The position numbers were made by a program, and so were the translations under genes. Under the pieces are notes generated by a model that saw nothing but the letters and a program-made list of their open reading frames with translations, was not told the origin of the DNA and did not search any database. Source: Bythopirellula sp041737835 (GTDB lineage: Bacteria > Planctomycetota > Planctomycetia > Pirellulales > Lacipirellulaceae). From it: a stretch of DNA of 64,000 bases. The stretch lies in NCBI GenBank assembly GCA_041737835.1, contig JBGSQY010000072.1; one strand, written 5' to 3'. Below are positions 8,062-16,996 of this stretch, piece by piece; the first letter of the stretch is position 1; each line of letters begins with the position of its first letter.

Positions 8062-11000
8062 TTAGATTCCGACGGTTGAAGGCTCTAAGGTTGTTTGCGC
8101 AGGTACGGAAAGGGCTTCCTGAACAGGCTGATGATGGATCTTATGCCACCGCCTCTTACGCACTTGGTAAAAGAGGACTGGCAGCAACAAATCCACGACT
8201 TCATCAGATACTAAAATTCCCCCCAGCACGGGTGCCGCCATAGGACGCATAATTTCTGAACCCGTACCAGTGGCCCATAGCATGGGGGCCAAACCGACCA
8301 TGGTTGTCAGTTCAGTGAGTAACTTGGGGCGAGTTCGATGGACAGCTCCATCCATCACCGCTTGCCGTACCTCGACGAGGGTCATGTTCTCTAGTCCGCC
8401 GCGTTCTTCGATGGCCTCACGCAAGTAAACCAGTAACACCAAACCGTTCTCGGTGGCTAATCCGAAGCAGGCGATGTATCCCACCCACACGGCAACACTG
8501 AAGTTAAATCCAAACAGCCACTGGAACAGAACACCGCCTGCAATGGACCCGGGCACGGCCAGCCCCATAACTAGGATGGTATCTACAAAGTCATGATAGG
8601 TGATGTACAAGATGAGAAAGATCAACGCGATGACCAAAGGGAAGAGTACCGACAAAGTTCTCCGTGCCCGAACTTGATGCTCGAATTGTCCACTCCATTC
8701 CAAGTACATGCCCGAGGGCAACTTGACTTGTTCGGCGACTGCCCGTTGTGCCTCCTCGACAAATCCTACGATATCACGATCACGGACATTGAGTTGTACG
8801 TAGGCCCGCAACAGGCCATTCTCGCTTTTGATCATGGAGGGCCCTTCCACAATCCGAATGTCAGCCACTGAGCCAAGCGGAACTTGTTGTTGTGCTGCCT
8901 CGCCTTCGGATTTCGCTTTGCCTTCCATGCCTGTGTTGGGTGAGCCGCTCACCAGCAGTTGTTTAATGGATTCCTCATCGACCCTGAAATCACGGGCGTA
9001 GCGAATCCGTACTGGAAATCGTTCGCGTCCCTCCACTGTTGTGGTAATAGGCTGACCGCCTAAAGCCACTTCTATAACTTCCTGAATGTCTCCTACATTG
9101 ATGCCATAGCGAGCGGCCTGCTCGCGGTTAATATCGATTTCCAAGTAGCCTTCCCCGACGATCTGGTCAGGAAACACATCGACCGCGCCACGGATTCCCT
9201 TGAGCACTTGGGCCACTTGCTCAGACACGGCTTGAATCTGATTGAGGTCATCGCCATAGACTTTTACGCCGATCATGGTGCGCACTCCCGTGGCGAGCAT
9301 ATCCACGCGATTGATAATTGGCTGAGTCCAGATGTTCCCCCATCCCGGCATTTGAACGACGGTGTCCATTTCCTTAATTAGGCCGTCACGAGTTCGCCGC
9401 CACAGGAATACCTGACTTGAGAAGTTTTCTTCTGCAACACGGCGGATCTCCTGCATTTGCTCAGCCGATATAACGCCCCCTTTCCAAACGCCTTTTTGCT
9501 TGGCTTGTTCGGCCAGTTGCGTCACGGCCTGCCACGTGTAAGCAGGACCAGCCATATCGACGAGTTCCCAGTTCAACTCCTGGATACGTTCACTCCAGGC
9601 TTCGTGATATTGTTGCTCCACATCGCTTAGCACGACGCTAAAGAAGGTTTCTCGCTTTTGTCCTAAAAGCTCTCGCAGGTTCGCGTAAAGTTCCGAGAAC
9701 ACGGAACGCGAAAGAATCAACAAATCAGCCCGTTGTTCCACAGTCCCCCGTTCCGTCAATAGTTCGGCAACGCCCTGCGCCAGATGCGTCACACTCACCA
9801 AATCAGGACCGCTGGCAAGCATGGTGCTGTACCGGGGCGAGAGTTTATCCGCCATCTCCCGTACATCATCTTCGCTTACCGCGTTGGGTAAATGGCCTCC
9901 ATCGCGGAGCAACTCAACCGTTTTCTCCAGCGTCGCAATGACGAGTTGATACCCCAATTTGCCCCGAAACACTTGAAGTTGGCGAAGAGCATGAGCACGC
10001 ATGATCTCATCGAATTTGCCCACGGTATACATAGTGGCATCGTTTATTAGGCCATCTCGATCTGCCGTCTGAATCTCAATCCAGCCCGTCCTCTCCAGCT
10101 CGGTGAGCACAACGCCAGTCTGTAGGAGGGCATCATCGTAGGCAATTTCACGCTTGGTCCAATGCTCTTCGGGCAGCAGGTTGATGACTGTTTCCACCAT
10201 ATCGGGAGGAGCCGGGTCCGTCGGTGTTTCAGCTCGACCGGCTTTGCCGACAACCAGTTCCACTTCAGGAAAGGTCCGCAGGATCGCATCCCGAGCCTTC
10301 AAGTCGTCGGCAACTTGCGTGATGCTCGCCCGGGGGATCGTCACGGGCATGTCGAGAATTGTCCCTTCGTTCAGTGGCGGCATAAATTCGCGACCTAAGC
10401 GGGACATATTTCTGTCGGCGATGAAAGCGATCAAAAATAAGCTCGCCAGCACAGTTCCGCGACCAAGCAAACGACGGCGGCCCAGAATCCAGCTACAACC
10501 AATAGCCATGAAAGGAGCTATCACAAGCATCAAGGCGTATGGCACGCGCAGGCCTGGACCGCCGTCTTGGATATCAAGACTCAACCCCGTCGCGGGCAGC
10601 ATCAAAGCGACTAGGAACATTGCCACTGCCCAAATACCTGCCACGAGCCACCACAAACGTGAAAAACCAGGCTCTTCCCTATTCACGGCCCAAACGGCAG
10701 CGAGCATTGAAGTCGCTGCGACGATACGGAAAAACAGCCAAAAGAACCCATCACCAGTGATGGCCGGAATCAGGCCGACGATAAGGATGATTCCTGTGAC
10801 CCAGACGATGGGCCAAGGATGATCCATTAGAAAATTAAGCACTGGCTGGTAAATCTCGATCACCCGCCGTACCAACCAGTTTTCTTCCTCACCCCTTACC
10901 CGTCCTCGCACTAGCTGTGGAATCACCGCCGGGACCAAAGTAATTGCTAGTAACGATACCCCGACTAACGCAAAGGTCTTGGTAAAGGCGAGCGGATGGA

Positions 11001-12399
11001 ACATGCGCCCTTCCATGCCACCCAAGGCAAACACAGGCAGGAAACTCACGATCATGATCATCAGCGAAAAGAAGATCGGCCTCCCCACGGTCTGAAGCGC
11101 AGGGATGAGAAGCTCCCGAGTATCGCCGGTGACTTTCCGGCTGCCAAATTCCTTGTGCAGCGTATGCGCCCCTTGGTCGACCATGACGATGGCAGCATCG
11201 ACCAGGACGCCAATTGAAATAGCAATTCCCGAGAGCGACATAATGTTCGATGGGATGTGAAACGCTCGCATCAAAATGAATGCGACCAAGACTGTCATGG
11301 GCAGGATGAGGCAGATGATCAGGGCGCTGCGGACGTGCCGCATGACAAAGATAATCGCGAGGCTGGCCACGAAGATTTCTTCAAAGAGTGTTTCCTTCAC
11401 GGTTTCGATGGCGTTCTCGATCAGGCGCGTGCGGTCGTAGAAGGGAACTATCCTGACGCCTTCCGGCAGACCTGCTTGCAACTGGGCAATCTTGTCCTTG
11501 ATCGCCTCGGTGACTTCTAGCGGATTCTCGTCGTATCGCATCAGGACAACTCCGCCGACCGCCTCGTTGCCGTTCTTTTCCAAACTGGTTCGCCTTGCCG
11601 CCGAACCGAACTGTACCGTGGCGACGTTGGAAACATAGACCGGCGTACCATTCACGCGTTTGAGGACAATGTTCTCCACATCCCTGAGCGACTTGATCCA
11701 TCCCACACTGCGGATCAGGAATTCGCTGCCGCCTTTTTGAACGACGCGGCCACCCACGGCGGAATTTGATTTCGCGACAGCCGAGTACAACTCGCCGAGC
11801 GTGATGTTGTAGGCCCGCAATTTGTTGGGATCGACATCGATCTGATATTCAATAGGGTAGCCACCAACGGAAGCCACTTCGGCCACCCCGGGCACGCTGT
11901 AAAGTTGGTATCGAACGAACCAATCCTGAATCGCCCTCAGGCGGCCAATGTCGTAACCATCTCCCTCGACGGTGTACCAAAAGATTTGGCCCAAAGCCGT
12001 GGCATCAGGGGCGAGGTAAGGCTTCACGCCCTCGGGCAAAAACGTCTCCGCAATCGAAAGCCGTTCCAGGACTCGCTGCCGAGCAAAATAGAAATCAATG
12101 TCATCCTCAAAGATGATATTGATCATCGAAAACCCGAATTCGGAAGTCGCCCGAATGGCCTTCACTCCCGCCAAACCTTGCAGGTTCACCGAGAGTGGAT
12201 AGGTCACCTGGTCTTCGACTTCGCGGGGGCTGCGCCCCATCCAATCGGCAAAGACAATGACTTGGTTTTCAGAGAGGTCGGGAATCGCGTCGATCGGTGT
12301 ATGATAAAGGGCGTAGACTCCCCATCCGGCAATCAAAACCGCCGTAGCAATCACAATGAATGGATTGCGAATCGAATAGGCAATGATTTTTTCAATCAT
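8062..12399 (-). CDS. cusA: CusA/CzcA-type heavy-metal RND efflux pump, enlarged
   Basis: 1445 residues, versus about 1050 for usual CusA proteins. It is the inner-membrane proton-driven pump of a tripartite metal exporter. RND hallmarks: N-terminal helix IIAYSIRNPFIVI, periplasmic DATALGQIFWYTVEG, the TM4 segment SIGVLVDAAIVMVD with the proton-relay Asp, and the C-terminal half with VDVFPDQIVGEGYLEI and WVGYIACFGLATENG. Two extra blocks explain the size: an added hydrophobic region around residues 520-660 (two or more additional membrane spans before RLGREFMPPLNEG), and an insertion of about 260 mainly helical residues (roughly 750-1010) between PEEHWTK and WGNIWTQPIINRVDML in the porter region. 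The gene follows the adaptor gene after 126 bases containing an inverted repeat. Cu/Ag specificity is inferred from family and neighbours; Zn/Co/Cd (Czc) cannot be excluded. Confidence 0.93.
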   Translation of the reverse strand: MIEKIIAYSIRNPFIVIATAVLIAGWGVYALYHTPIDAIPDLSENQVIVFADWMGRSPREVEDQVTYPLSVNLQGLAGVKAIRATSEFGFSMINIIFEDDIDFYFARQRVLERLSIAETFLPEGVKPYLAPDATALGQIFWYTVEGDGYDIGRLRAIQDWFVRYQLYSVPGVAEVASVGGYPIEYQIDVDPNKLRAYNITLGELYSAVAKSNSAVGGRVVQKGGSEFLIRSVGWIKSLRDVENIVLKRVNGTPVYVSNVATVQFGSAARRTSLEKNGNEAVGGVVLMRYDENPLEVTEAIKDKIAQLQAGLPEGVRIVPFYDRTRLIENAIETVKETLFEEIFVASLAIIFVMRHVRSALIICLILPMTVLVAFILMRAFHIPSNIMSLSGIAISIGVLVDAAIVMVDQGAHTLHKEFGSRKVTGDTRELLIPALQTVGRPIFFSLMIMIVSFLPVFALGGMEGRMFHPLAFTKTFALVGVSLLAITLVPAVIPQLVRGRVRGEEENWLVRRVIEIYQPVLNFLMDHPWPIVWVTGIILIVGLIPAITGDGFFWLFFRIVAATSMLAAVWAVNREEPGFSRLWWLVAGIWAVAMFLVALMLPATGLSLDIQDGGPGLRVPYALMLVIAPFMAIGCSWILGRRRLLGRGTVLASLFLIAFIADRNMSRLGREFMPPLNEGTILDMPVTIPRASITQVADDLKARDAILRTFPEVELVVGKAGRAETPTDPAPPDMVETVINLLPEEHWTKREIAYDDALLQTGVVLTELERTGWIEIQTADRDGLINDATMYTVGKFDEIMRAHALRQLQVFRGKLGYQLVIATLEKTVELLRDGGHLPNAVSEDDVREMADKLSPRYSTMLASGPDLVSVTHLAQGVAELLTERGTVEQRADLLILSRSVFSELYANLRELLGQKRETFFSVVLSDVEQQYHEAWSERIQELNWELVDMAGPAYTWQAVTQLAEQAKQKGVWKGGVISAEQMQEIRRVAEENFSSQVFLWRRTRDGLIKEMDTVVQMPGWGNIWTQPIINRVDMLATGVRTMIGVKVYGDDLNQIQAVSEQVAQVLKGIRGAVDVFPDQIVGEGYLEIDINREQAARYGINVGDIQEVIEVALGGQPITTTVEGRERFPVRIRYARDFRVDEESIKQLLVSGSPNTGMEGKAKSEGEAAQQQVPLGSVADIRIVEGPSMIKSENGLLRAYVQLNVRDRDIVGFVEEAQRAVAEQVKLPSGMYLEWSGQFEHQVRARRTLSVLFPLVIALIFLILYITYHDFVDTILVMGLAVPGSIAGGVLFQWLFGFNFSVAVWVGYIACFGLATENGLVLLVYLREAIEERGGLENMTLVEVRQAVMDGAVHRTRPKLLTELTTMVGLAPMLWATGTGSEIMRPMAAPVLGGILVSDEVVDLLLPVLFYQVRKRRWHKIHHQPVQEALSVPAQTTLEPSTVGI

Positions 12400-12419
12400 G
12401 TTTTTGGTTACTCATTAAC

Positions 12420-12485
12420 GGCAGCCGTGGCGCTGTTTGGCTCGACCAAAGTCGAGTGCTAACCCACCAGTTCGCCACGGCTGCC
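12420..12485. repeat. 13-bp perfect inverted repeat with nested hairpin between adaptor and pump genes
   Basis: GGCAGCCGTGGCG at 12420-12432 is the exact reverse complement of 12473-12485. Inside the loop is a second hairpin, CTCGAC-CAAA-GTCGAG (12441-12456). No T-run follows, so it is more likely a REP-like element or an mRNA-stability/processing element than a terminator. Confidence 0.6.
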
Positions 12486-12525
12486 TTGTGCTTTCTCAAA
12501 ACTTGCAAACCATCACTACCGCCAT

Positions 12526-14484
12526 TCAATGCACATGAGTCGTCCCAGGCGACTTGCTGGCGGGTGATTCTTCTTTTTTACCAGTTAGTTTCTCGACTTT
12601 CTTTAATGTCTCCTCGGCATGCTCCTGAGCTTCCATTTCGCAGCCGGCACAACACAGAAACACAGGTTGCCCTTGAACGATGACTTTGACAGGTGTCCCC
12701 ATGGAACCGAGTGGTTCATCCGTCACAGGGCACGACCCTTGCTTGATGGCGAGCTTTTGATCTTCGGGGGATAGCTTTTGAATCTGTGCAAGTTGCGCGC
12801 TCGAAAGACCACTTTTGGTTTCGGCTACTCTGTGTGTCGTGGAAGCCGCCGGGTCAGAGCCATCTTTGCTGCCGGTCGTGCCGCTTGCACCAAAATACGC
12901 GGAGGCGGCAGCCGGATTGAGACGAGTCTCGGCATCAAGAAGGAACGAACCGGCCGCCACGATCTTGTCGGCAGCCGTAAGACCGCTAATCACCGGGTAG
13001 TAACCGCCAGTACGCGGTCCGAGTTTCACTTCAACACCTTCAAACATTCCCGGTTCACGCTCCACATACACGACCTTCTGGGAGCCTGTGTCGATGACCG
13101 CCTGTTCGGGAACGCTGAGCACTGCGTCAACGGGAGGCGGGGCAATCTTAGCCATGTATTCCTCCGGGCTATCTAGCAGCGGCGTCTTGCATCCATCACA
13201 GCAGATGAAGACCGTCTGATCGTTGACGGTGAGCTTGATAGGATTACCCATGCTGCCGAGCTTGAGTCCCGTGACGGGACAAATCTTCTGATAAGCGATC
13301 AAGGTTGCATCTTCAGCATCCTTCGGTTTTTCATGGGTTTGAGCTATCGCACTTTTGAATGGTTCCGATTCACTGATCGGGGTACGCACAAAAACCGTGG
13401 CGGACATCCCCGGCCGCAGCTGTAGCCCATGATTCTCTAGGAGCACCCGTATCCGATTTGTGCGACTCTCCGCGTTCAGTTCTGGATAGATGAGTGCAAT
13501 TTCGCCGCCAAAAGTCTTGCCCGGAACTCCTTCAACAGAGGCTTCGATTTCTTGACCGACTTGCAGAAAGGGCAGATCACGTTCGTAAACATCCGCTTCA
13601 ATCCAGACGGTCGACAAATCGGCGATCTTGAACAACACTGTGCCAGGCTGAACCGAGGCCCCTTGTACGACATTCTTTTCAATCACTTGACCTGCCAAGG
13701 GAGAGCGAATCACTAGTTTGGCTGCGGACTCTTCACTTTGAAGAGCGTCATCGATTTCCGTATCGTCGACACCAAGCAGTTTAAGTCGCTGACGAGAACT
13801 GGCAATTAGATCTGCGGAACTGTGCTTCTTGGCAAGGAGGAGTTCCTGCATACTGCTGTAAAGATCCGGGCTGTAGATTTCAGCCAAGGGTTGCCCTTCG
13901 TCGACCTGCTCAAAGTTCTTGTCAACGTAAAGGTTCTCCAGGTAGCCGCCCACACGCGTGACAATTTCTGACAGACGAGCTTCGTCGTATTGCACGTACC
14001 CGACAGTTCGAATTTCTTTCGCTAGCGGCATATAACTCACGGGAACGGTCTTTACGCCCGCCAATTGGACACGCTCGGGAGAGAGTTGCACGCGCGTCAA
14101 AACTCCCTCGGGAAGTTCCGGCACTTCTCCCTTCTTGCGCAGGGACAAAGGCATACCGCAAATGGGACAGCTCGGTACCGCACCATTCGGTTCTCGCCCA
14201 GGTCGAATCACCGTGGGATGCATCGGGCAGTAGTATTCGGTGTCGGCACTAGCAGCCGTCGCCGCAGTATCGGGACGTGTCCAACGTTCCCAGTAATTCT
14301 CGATGGTTCCCCAATAGGCCATCAACAGACCGATGGCAACGAACAAACCGATGAATCGCAGGCGAACTTCGATGGCGCGTAGAAAGAATTTTGTTCGCTG
14401 CCAACGGTTCGCGGTAAGCGTACTAGTCTCTCCAAGATGAGAGTTCGACTGGCTGTCTGGCGTTTGTGGGCCTTCGTTATTCAT
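12526..14484 (-). CDS. cusB: CusB-type RND periplasmic adaptor with three metal-binding modules
   Basis: 652 residues; the membrane-fusion partner linking the pump at 8062-12399 to an outer-membrane channel. One N-terminal membrane span (FIGLFVAIGLLMAYWG) is followed by a heavy-metal-binding domain (YYCPMHPTVIRPG ... CPICGMPLSL). The HlyD/CusB core has barrel, lipoyl (RVGGYLENLYVDKNFEQVD, VIRSPLAGQVIEKNVVQG) and helical parts and the AATVFVRTP-like end of the beta barrel. Two CPVT modules are added: ICPVTGLKLGSMGNPIK...FICCDGC in the middle and SCPVTDEPLGSMGTPVK...FLCCAGC near the C-terminus, which ends in a Lys/Glu-rich tail and THVH. Each resembles the free lipoprotein module at 7691-8035. 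Inference: the adaptor collects or senses metal in the periplasm before handing it to the pump. Confidence 0.93.
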   Translation of the reverse strand: MNNEGPQTPDSQSNSHLGETSTLTANRWQRTKFFLRAIEVRLRFIGLFVAIGLLMAYWGTIENYWERWTRPDTAATAASADTEYYCPMHPTVIRPGREPNGAVPSCPICGMPLSLRKKGEVPELPEGVLTRVQLSPERVQLAGVKTVPVSYMPLAKEIRTVGYVQYDEARLSEIVTRVGGYLENLYVDKNFEQVDEGQPLAEIYSPDLYSSMQELLLAKKHSSADLIASSRQRLKLLGVDDTEIDDALQSEESAAKLVIRSPLAGQVIEKNVVQGASVQPGTVLFKIADLSTVWIEADVYERDLPFLQVGQEIEASVEGVPGKTFGGEIALIYPELNAESRTNRIRVLLENHGLQLRPGMSATVFVRTPISESEPFKSAIAQTHEKPKDAEDATLIAYQKICPVTGLKLGSMGNPIKLTVNDQTVFICCDGCKTPLLDSPEEYMAKIAPPPVDAVLSVPEQAVIDTGSQKVVYVEREPGMFEGVEVKLGPRTGGYYPVISGLTAADKIVAAGSFLLDAETRLNPAAASAYFGASGTTGSKDGSDPAASTTHRVAETKSGLSSAQLAQIQKLSPEDQKLAIKQGSCPVTDEPLGSMGTPVKVIVQGQPVFLCCAGCEMEAQEHAEETLKKVEKLTGKKEESPASKSPGTTHVH

Positions 14485-14579
14485 GAGTATTTACATTTCG
14501 TGATTGTGGTTGGATAGTTTGAAGATGTACCTCAGCCTAGCGATAACCAGGCTGAGGCAATCAAAAACTGCACCGTAAA

Positions 14580-15086
14580 TTAGCGAGTGCTGTACTTGCC
14601 GGGAGCAGTCTTCGGCAGCGCCCGGGTCGGTGTGCTCGACCGGCCGGAGTTACTCGAATACGAACGGCTGAAATTAACCGACGATGCAGGTGCCGGTGCA
14701 TAGGAATATCGGCGACCTGAGGTGGGTTGCGACGCTACGGGTGCGTGCTCGGGGCAGGGCTTCGCTGTAGAAACGGCGTCATTCTCACTAGTAGGAGCTT
14801 GTGAGAAACGACGTGCAGCATCCGTTGTCGGTGCTTGAGCGACTACCGGACCCGGGACTTCGCGTATTACGGGAACCGAGCGAACAATCACCGGAGCACT
14901 CTGTGGAGCAGTGTACCGATAAACCGGTCGCGAACGTGTTACAGAGCGAGCAGTCGAACGATTTGCCTCGGCGAAGGGCCGAAAGTCTCCCCTCGCCTTC
15001 GCAGTGCCAAGAGTCTGGCCAGCTTGGCCAAGACTCGGTGCCAATAGAGCAATGGCCACTAACAATGTTGTAAATTTGGCGTTCAT
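14580..15086 (-). CDS. Secreted Ser/Ala/Pro-rich protein of unknown function
   Basis: 168 residues with a clear signal peptide (KFTTLLVAIALLAPSLGQA). The mature part is low-complexity, rich in Ser, Arg, Ala, Pro and Tyr (RSRPVYRYTAPQSAPVIV, RSYSSNSGRSSTPTR) with one Cys-Pro-Glu-His motif (CPEHAP). No domain is recognised. It lies 95 bases upstream of the adaptor gene in the same orientation, so it may belong to the metal-efflux operon. Its basic, disordered character suggests an envelope or matrix protein; function unknown. Confidence 0.6.
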   Translation of the reverse strand: MNAKFTTLLVAIALLAPSLGQAGQTLGTAKARGDFRPFAEANRSTARSVTRSRPVYRYTAPQSAPVIVRSVPVIREVPGPVVAQAPTTDAARRFSQAPTSENDAVSTAKPCPEHAPVASQPTSGRRYSYAPAPASSVNFSRSYSSNSGRSSTPTRALPKTAPGKYSTR

Positions 15087-15277
15087 GATATTACTTCCGC
15101 CTCAAAAATGGCCTCCGAAAGTCTGTCACGAATGGGGCAACAATATGTTGGGCTTTCGTGGCAGGATTCTTCGTGCAATTTGCGGCACAGAGTGCAGCAA
15201 CTAAGACAATAAGAAACCAAACCTATCGTGCGTAAGAAACCTAGCGATTACGCTAAGTGCGCACGTGGAGCGCCGAC

Positions 15278-15661
15278 TCAAACCTGAAGACAGGTGTGCT
15301 GCGTAACAAGAGTTTGGGGAGAATGAGAAACTCCGCAGAAATCCGAAGCTGGCCTGGAAAGCCGCTGTCCAAATGTAAGTTCGCAAACCTCACAAGATAC
15401 CGCAGGAGTGACCTTCACAAGGTCACGCAAATCTTGTTCGGCCGTCTTGGTTGGCTGCTGACTTTTTTCGGGAGATGTTCCGCAACAAGCCGGCCCACAG
15501 TGGCAATTGGCTCCGCAGCAGCAGCGCTTCATCACATGACTGATGGATTTAGCGACTGGACAATCCGCCGTCGCGCTTGGTGCACAAAATCCGCCCCCGA
15601 CAAGGCTCAGCGAAAGGCTGGCCACCGTTAACAATCTGAAGTAGCGGGATGCAGGTCTCAT
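15278..15661 (-). CDS. Small secreted cysteine-rich protein, putative metal binder
   Basis: 127 residues. A signal peptide (RYFRLLTVASLSLSLVGGGFCA) precedes a Cys cluster, CCCGANCHCGPACCG, with eight Cys and one His in fifteen positions, metallothionein-like in density. Later Cys residues come as CEVC and single positions near the end. Such spacing suits soft metal ions such as Cu(I) or Ag(I). No named family is recognised. It is first in the minus-strand metal region, upstream of the secreted Ser-rich protein gene. Periplasmic metal buffering is inferred from composition and neighbourhood only. Confidence 0.7.
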   Translation of the reverse strand: MRPASRYFRLLTVASLSLSLVGGGFCAPSATADCPVAKSISHVMKRCCCGANCHCGPACCGTSPEKSQQPTKTAEQDLRDLVKVTPAVSCEVCELTFGQRLSRPASDFCGVSHSPQTLVTQHTCLQV

Positions 15662-15742
15662 GGCGCTATTATAGCTCAGTAAAACAAGGCCGGCCTATGC
15701 CGACCATCACCATTACCTTATACGCAGCTGAACAAGAAAAGT

Positions 15743-16624
15743 TCAGTTAGGATTATGATTGCGCGAATACAGTGCCGCAATGATAGGAGCAGAGCTTATG
15801 ATGCTCTTTCGCCACATCTGTTCAAGGCTGGCCACCCCTCTGATTCCATAAGTTTCTTCTAGGGCGAGGTTTACGCCAACTTCTTGGCTTCGCCGAGCAA
15901 ACTCATGCATTTTTCGTGGTTCACCTTTTGTAGACAAATAGCTTGCTAAAGAAGCACACTGGCCGTAGAAAACGCCCACCCGATCCTGACGGGGGTAATG
16001 CTGAGTAGTTAACAAATCCGCTAACGCGAATGTCTTGCCACGATTGATGCCGTTACGCAGGTCACGCTGATGCAAAACCTGTTTGTCTTCAGAATCTGCA
16101 AGTAGGGCTAGTCCTTCGTCATACCACAAGGGAGGAGGACCATCGCGGAAATGATCGGCAATGAGAACGTGAGTTAATTCGTGCGGCAAGACTTCCGTTC
16201 GATAGTCGGCGACATCGGTCCGCAGATCGATCCGGCGATTCTTAATTGCCCCTGTTGCAGGAGTGACGAGCGAAGACCCAAGAGTTTCTTGAGCCGCGCG
16301 ACCCACGACTGCTCCATACCTTTGTTCGGTGGGGTAAAGATATACCTCGCATCGGTTTTGCCATTTGGTTTTACTAGACTGGAAACCATAGTGATCGGCG
16401 AGTGCAGCTCGTAGTTGCTCACAGTAGCTTGCCATCTGCTCGGCTTCAGTAGCACTACGGAACGAGCAGACTCTGAAACTGCCGGACGATGCCAACCAGC
16501 ACCCCGGTTGTCGAGAATGAGAGACTTCTCGACAGGTACATTTGACCGAATCACAAGCAGCAACCATGGAAGAGCCAAATCCGCACCACAATTCCAGTAA
16601 GAGAATTAGAGTATTGCGAAGCAT
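15743..16624 (-). CDS. Secreted gluzincin-like metallopeptidase (MA clan type)
   Basis: 293 residues from the ATG at 16624, which gives a normal signal-like start (MLRNTLILLLELWCGFGSS); a GTG at 16693 would add 23 residues that hide the signal. The zinc-binding core is LPHELTHVLIADHF, an HExxH variant with HELTH, followed by PPLWYDEGLALLAD, where the Glu of WYDEG is the expected third ligand, as in peptidase MA-like/DUF1570-type proteins of planctomycetes. Several Cys residues lie near the mature N-terminus (CDSVKCTCREV). It is exported and probably hydrolytic, substrate unknown. It is divergent from the TolC-type gene and points into the metal cluster, but a functional link to metal efflux is not shown. 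Confidence 0.75.
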   Translation of the reverse strand: MLRNTLILLLELWCGFGSSMVAACDSVKCTCREVSHSRQPGCWLASSGSFRVCSFRSATEAEQMASYCEQLRAALADHYGFQSSKTKWQNRCEVYLYPTEQRYGAVVGRAAQETLGSSLVTPATGAIKNRRIDLRTDVADYRTEVLPHELTHVLIADHFRDGPPPLWYDEGLALLADSEDKQVLHQRDLRNGINRGKTFALADLLTTQHYPRQDRVGVFYGQCASLASYLSTKGEPRKMHEFARRSQEVGVNLALEETYGIRGVASLEQMWRKSIISSAPIIAALYSRNHNPN

Positions 16625-16996
16625 TGTTTTCAGGCGCGGGACAGTGAGCGAGGAGTGCTGACAGCCGCTAAAGCAAGGCTCATTCCGCATCACTGAAAAG
16701 ATCAGGGCCGAAAACGTAACGTATTAAGGCATAGAGGTTTAACAAAATAGTCGTAGCTGGAGGATCGTTCGTGTTATCGCTTAAATGCCGCAAACACCAG
16801 CATTGAATGCCGCGAGTGCCAGCACGACGAATTCGAGTTTGACGGTCCAGTAAACCTTTCGCGGCCACTTATGTCGTGTGGGCATGCTGGTCGCAAATTG
16901 TCGATTTGAACGGATATCCGTTATTCGCCGACTGCTGAGGCGATGACACTGCTAACCCGCCGCTATCCGTCCCACCCATCCACGCCTGGAGCAGCA
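16625..16996. other. Divergent promoter region between peptidase and TolC-type genes
   Basis: About 370 bases with no convincing gene. A 62-residue minus-strand frame ending at 16680 has no signal, domain or good ribosome site and is discounted. Promoters for both divergent genes must be here, but no strong consensus pair was found. Confidence 0.4.

Noticed and set aside
10154..10822. 222-codon plus-strand frame inside the RND pump gene
   Set aside because: It lies antisense to a clear CusA-type protein and its Ser/Arg-rich product matches no known family.
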